A stretch of 64,000 nucleotides of DNA, from positions 20,402,545 through 20,466,544 of the forward strand of contig NC_088790.1 in NCBI RefSeq assembly GCF_949628265.1, given 5' to 3'. The number at the start of each line of letters is the position of its first letter. The first letter of the stretch is position 1. The notes under the pieces are model-generated. The model searched no databases, was not told the DNA's origin, and saw nothing but the letters and a program-made list of their open reading frames with translations. Both the position numbers and the translations under genes were made by a program. Origin of the DNA: Cloeon dipterum (taxonomy: Eukaryota > Arthropoda > Insecta > Ephemeroptera > Baetidae). Of the stretch, positions 59,516-64,000 are shown one piece after another.

Positions 59516-61278
59516 TCACTGGCCGACGGGGTAGTGCTGGGTGCCAGGGGGTGCCCTGTAGTGCGAGTAGGTGGGCAGCAGCTTGTTCTGCTCGAAGAAG
59601 GACGAGTAGTCCTTCTGGGGGCGGCGGGGGCGGAAGGCGGGCCCCTTGGCGATCTCGGCCCGCTGCTGCTCCTCGGCCTGCCGCTGCACGCGCACCGTCT
59701 GCGGCGGCCACTTGGCGTCGCCACGCCGACCGAACGCCGCCTCCGGCACAGCCGGCTGCGAGCGCACCACCGGTGGCGGCGCCTGCGTCACGGGCGCCGC
59801 CGCACGCAGCGTGATCGAGGCCGGCGGCGGCGGCGATGGCGCCGCCACCGACGATGGGATCGTGAACACGCACGTGCTGTTGCTTGCGGGCGCCTCCATG
59901 CCTCCGGGGGCGGCGGCGGCCGGGTAGCTTGGAGCGGCTGCCCCCTGCTGCGGCGGCGGAGAGTAGAGAAGAGTGGCCGGCGGCTGCGCCACTAGGTCTC
60001 CCTGCGCGCAAGAAGCTTGGATTATTAATCAACTGCCTTGATTTCAATTTTTTAATATCAACAATTAATACCAGGACTGAAATTTTTATTCTGAAAGTAC
60101 AAATTTGTGAATATTTATTTTGGAGAAACAACAAATATTACGAAAAAGTAGATCAAAATTTAACATTTTAAAAACTAAAAGGAAAATTAGGTGTCGTAGC
60201 TAAAAATGAAAATCCGTTCAATGATGATGTTATCAGATGGCAAAAATATTCATGCTAACTCGATAAATGCAGTTTTTATTACTTATAAAAATCCTGAAGG
60301 GATTTCCCGCAGTTCCCAAATGTGCGGGGAGCCGCTGTTTCAACTACATTTCCCAATTTAATTTTTATATTTTCCTCTGATAACTATTCAATACGCCTAG
60401 CAAATTTCCTTTTTCCTTCGTTTTCTAATACTCCTTTGACTATCAATAAATAACAAAGATCGGGATGTTTTTTATACTTAAATTTTAGAAAAAAAATAGA
60501 TTTGTTTTAAAATATTTGATTTGTGTCAATGAAAAAAATCGCCTGCAGATTAGCTGAGATAGGCAATTTGCTTGACGTTTCTGTCAAGCAGGTTGCATAC
60601 ATCGGTCAGTCTACAATTGAGTCTCTTTCCAATTATATTCCAATGCAAATCTCTATCCTCTTTCGTTTTCTTTAATGTAAATGACAAATATCATTGGCCA
60701 CGTTTAAGTTTTTTCCCCATCATAACAGGTCATTCGTTTCGTAGTTTCTACTGATAAAATTTTAAAAAGTTTTCTGTTGTTCATGCGTGACGTTTGATAT
60801 TTTTTTTATCAGATATAAGGCCTTCAACGAGAAATGGGAAATAATATGATGGCTGTCTACAACTGCGAAAAAATGACGACTAGGAATAAAATATTTTCTT
60901 GAAGTTAATTCTTACACAACTTACTTGAAATTCATTACCCAACCTTTTTAAGACAGTAATATTTTCAAAGTCATTCTTCTGGATTATTACTAAGACCTCT
61001 TTATTAAAAAATTAAACTAAAATTAATAATGAACAATTTGAATAAATATTTATATCGAATCTTCTATTAAAATTTTTTCAAGTTCTTTATTCAAAGTGAT
61101 GCAAATAAAATTTATGCTTTAGGAAAGTTACCAGAACTGACGCACGAACACTCATATCAATGTGAAAAACCTTGATAACGCACCTGAAGGTTCGGGATAT
61201 CACGTGGCTGCTCGATTTGCGCAGCGACTACGGTTGCGTCTGATGGCGGGGGCGGCCAAGTCACCCTCTTGATGCCTC
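59516..61278 (-). CDS. C-terminal part of a proline-rich protein, possibly a ZASP-like Z-disc protein
   Basis: Two secure minus-strand exons. 61278-61184 (acceptor CACTTTCAG, donor CAG|GTGCGT) encodes GIKRVTWPPPPSDATVV... and 60001-59516 (acceptor GCGCGCAG, stop TGA) encodes 161 residues. The middle is Pro/Ala-rich low complexity. The C-terminus is distinctive: AKWPPQTVRVQRQAEEQQR, then a basic RPRRPQKDYSSFFEQNK segment and YSHYRAPPGTQHYP. Repeated WPP motifs and the KDYSSFF...PPGTQHY ending recall the C-terminal part of insect PDZ/ZASP sarcomere proteins, but this is from memory and untested. No PDZ or LIM domain lies in the window. Exon 61278 begins with two bases of a split codon, so at least one more exon lies to the right. 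The second exon is very GC-rich compared with its flanks. Confidence 0.65.
60002..61183 (-). other. Intron of the proline-rich gene
   Basis: 1.2-kb AT-rich intron; no other feature seen. Confidence 0.45.
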
Positions 61279-61780
61279 CTGAAAGTGCAAATAAAAGAGT
61301 GGTTATGAGCAAGGGTGGTCAACCGCCCGGCAGGCGTCATGATAGTGTGTGGAGTGGTGTGGTCGACGGTCAGGGCTGCCTAAGTAAGCTGCATCAAAAT
61401 TGAAAATTATTTGCTTTGGCAGCCGGCTTAGAAGCGGCGGGGTGGCAGAAAAAAATAAAGAGCTATTTTTGTACGTGTGCAACAGCTGGCTGAGTCACAG
61501 CTAATTGTTGGAGACGAAGAGGAGACCGAGACGATTTTTTCCGCGAAATCGGCACGTAGTCATTTTCAAGGAATCCGTTGAAACCTTTTATAAAATAGGT
61601 AGAACGTTTTTTGTCATTCAATTTCCAGAACACTCGCGGCAGGTGTTTAAAATTAAAACACTTGACAGATGAGATGAAAAGTTTCGCTTACATTCTGACC
61701 GTGCAATGAATGAAAACAGATCCCCTTCTCGCTTAAAATGTGTTTTTAAATTGGCCAGATTTTGGTCTATTTTTTGGCAC

Positions 61781-61880
61781 GCGCCTGCCCCAAAGGATTG
61801 GGTTTCTGGCTGGCGCACGCGGAAACGCATTCCTTTCGCACCAAGTGCACGGCAGCGCTGAGCAGCTCGTCGATTTTCAT
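61781..61880 (-). CDS. Candidate first coding exon of the proline-rich gene
   Basis: ATG at 61880-61878 in a good context (AACACAATGA) opens MKIDELLSAAVHLVRKEC...NPLGQA. A donor GCGC|GTGCCA at 61781 leaves one base (C) that with GA of the next exon makes Arg, giving ...GQAR|GIKRVTWPPPP in frame. The donor is weak. Without splicing the frame stops after 37 codons. It could be an alternative start giving a short isoform of about 226 residues, or a microprotein. Confidence 0.35.
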
Positions 61881-61899
61881 TGTGTTTGTATTCAGAAAT

Positions 61900-63150
61900 A
61901 GAGCTAGACGGTCGAAGGCCGCAGACTGGCATCAAGCAAGAAGCAACTGATCTGAATGGCTTGAATGAATCGTTACTTCTGAAGATCTAAAGATAAACAC
62001 CCTATGACTGATCTCTCTGAGGAATCAAAACAGGATGAAAACGAAAAGGCAAAAATGTATCTGGCCGGGATATTTTAGCAAAGCTTGAGAAAAATGAAAA
62101 GTATTCCAAGGTTTGTCACTTTTGAAGCAGCTTTGAACTAAGGGAATACAATATGAAGAACAGTTTTATTTTAATTTTCTATGCAATAAAATGATTGAAT
62201 TTTGAAAAATATGAGAACAAACAACTATACATGATTTACTAAATTTTTTTAAAGTTACAAGTTCAAAACATATTTTCTTTTAAAATAAAAACGAGCAAAA
62301 TGATTTGCATTGCTGGTGCACTTAAGATATGTCCGCAGATGTTATATTTTTCAGGAGATTTAATTTAAAAGTTGCTCTTTTAAACCAGTTGGTTTCGAAA
62401 TTTGATGTTAAAATTCTTTATAAGCCGATCCTAACTTTCAATGCAATCACAAATCAAAATTTTCTCTTGGAATTATTGTGTTTTTCCCCTTCAAAATTTT
62501 CGGTCTGTTATAGAAAAAAAATGATTTGCAAAGTTTGACAGATAAATTTTATGCGCTAAGCTATATATGCTAAAATAAGGTTACCTTATAATATAATTAA
62601 AATAGAAGTAGACACTGCTTTTTGCACTGCCATGAGGGCACAGAGCGACAAGACATCGTCATGGTTCTGAAAAAGGTTGAAAAACCGACCTATTCCATTG
62701 CATAATTGAGCTGTGGGGAAAGTTATGGACTTCAAGCCCTTAAAATTTTCCAGTTGTGATTCATTTTCTAAAAAATAATCGAATGAAATAATTATGTTTT
62801 GCGTCGTCAAGATCTTTATAATAGAGGATTAAACTAGTTTATTTATTTTTTTCACCTATTTTGTGGTGATATTATCTCTATTTAAGATCGCATTTTGGGT
62901 ACAAGGATACACACTACAAGACTTTAAGCTCAAGAATATTATCCTTATACTCTTTTCTCATTAACGCTATTTGAAAACAATAAATTTATTTATTTATGTA
63001 TTTTTTACTGTAAAAAAATCAGGCCATACACTTGATAAGGCGTTTTAAAGTTGAGATCTTTTTTTGAAATTATTTTAAACTCAGAAATCCCAGTTAGATT
63101 ATAAATTGATTTTTGGTGGGTTAACGATACTGTGGAAAAATATTTTTTCT
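61900..63150. other. AT-rich DNA
   Basis: Probably intron or upstream flank of the proline-rich gene. No exon with PDZ or LIM character was found. Confidence 0.35.
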
Positions 63151-64000
63151 AACCTTGCAAACGATCCAAAAGATAAGCAAGCGTTCGCGTCTTGTGTTGT
63201 GTCCGAATCGAGGAAAGTATCTCGCTCACTGCGAAGATGAGGCTGACGCGACGGAAGGGATGCGCTGCTTTGAATTATGTTGGGCGCGAGAGAGAGTCAT
63301 GCGCCCATCTCGCGTCCCCTTCGCGCTTCTCCTCCAGCCGGTGACAAATTCATTATTATGGGCCGCTTTATGGGCCAGGAATAACCACCAGGTGGCCTAG
63401 TTTCAGGCGCTTAATTTTCTCTCCGCCACTGACTCAGCCCTTTCCCTGCTTTAATTCATCGTTTTTCGAGAAAACGCCGTCCGGACGGACAGGCTTTTTA
63501 ATTTATCTCGATGGGCAGAGCCCGGCGCTGACTATCAATTCTGGACAGCCAAGCACTCAAAAAATTACACTCGCAGCAGCTTGATGACCTGTTTAAGTGC
63601 TCCCACGCACGGCAGAAGAGATAAAAATGATACTCTCGTGTATTTCAGGCAGTGTGTGTTTTTGTGTGTTTCACACATTAATTACAAAAAAATCAACCGT
63701 GACGCACACATCCATGCACTCCTTCGGGACATTTACTGCATCTTCTCAAAACAAAATATATATACATATACACGCAGACGCGCGATTAACCCGGAGCGAC
63801 GGCCGCGAGATGCTTTTACATCAGCAGGTGGATTAGCCTGAAATAGCTCGTATCTCACGGGCAGAGATTAAATACTCGAATTACTTGTGCAGCACCTAGC
63901 TAACGATGCGTTGCTCCGCTGCGAGATTACCGCGCGTACGCATCATCAAGGGGCTTAATGCGAGCTAGATGGAGCAAGCAAAACGCAAAATGCGCACACA
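63150..64000. promoter_or_regulatory. GC-rich patch at the right edge
   Basis: CpG-rich block with CGCGAGAG, CCGGACGGACAGG and TATATATACATATAC stretches, similar to the patches of the middle region. No exon supported. Confidence 0.2.

Overview
The window is a stretch of animal nuclear genome, most likely from an insect or other arthropod. The evidence is spliceosomal introns from about 54 bp to more than 10 kb with GT-AG borders, an awd-type nucleoside diphosphate kinase, a secreted trypsin-fold pseudoprotease, hAT-type MITEs, and long AT-rich non-coding DNA punctuated by GC-rich patches with (GA/CT)n tracts. No bacterial-style operons, CRISPR arrays, tRNA or rRNA genes were seen. All gene models were assembled by eye from reading frame, splice sites and phase; none was tested against transcripts or databases.

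Left part (1-20 kb, minus strand). Two genes run leftwards. The first, cut by the left edge, starts with a single C2H2 finger (exons 694-605, 377-104, 39-1). The second is an unidentified gene with five phase-compatible exons spread over 18.5 kb (19819-19789, 9098-8719, 3807-3625, 2480-2270, 1541-1330). Its first two exons join into a signal peptide. Its introns hold GC-rich patches and a 349-bp hAT-like MITE with a perfect 8-bp target duplication.

Middle (20-47 kb). This is a gene desert in which GC-rich patches alternate every 2-4 kb with AT-rich DNA. It holds one isolated exon-like ORF resembling a BESS motif (23.8 kb) and a nearly perfect palindrome of about 1.95 kb (36.05-38.0 kb). A degraded relative of the palindrome lies near 30.9 kb, and a motif-level match lies near 49.8 kb.

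Right part (47-62 kb). This compact block has four genes: a complete nucleoside diphosphate kinase (minus, 47.6-49.2 kb); a tandem-chromodomain protein (plus, 51.1-56.4 kb) whose intron carries a roughly 430-bp palindromic hairpin; a secreted serine-protease homologue that has lost its catalytic histidine and serine (plus, 57.2-58.7 kb); and the 3' end of a proline-rich protein tentatively compared with Z-disc ZASP proteins (minus, 61.3-59.5 kb, perhaps starting at 61.9 kb). The last two are convergent, with poly(A) signals about 40 bp apart. From 62 to 64 kb there is only non-coding DNA with another GC-rich patch.

The genes show no shared pathway. The most unusual items are the long palindrome with nuclear-receptor-type DR1 sites in both arms, the hairpin inside the chromodomain gene, the pseudoprotease, the unidentified five-exon gene, and in-frame hydrophobic N-terminal extensions upstream of both the kinase and chromodomain starts.
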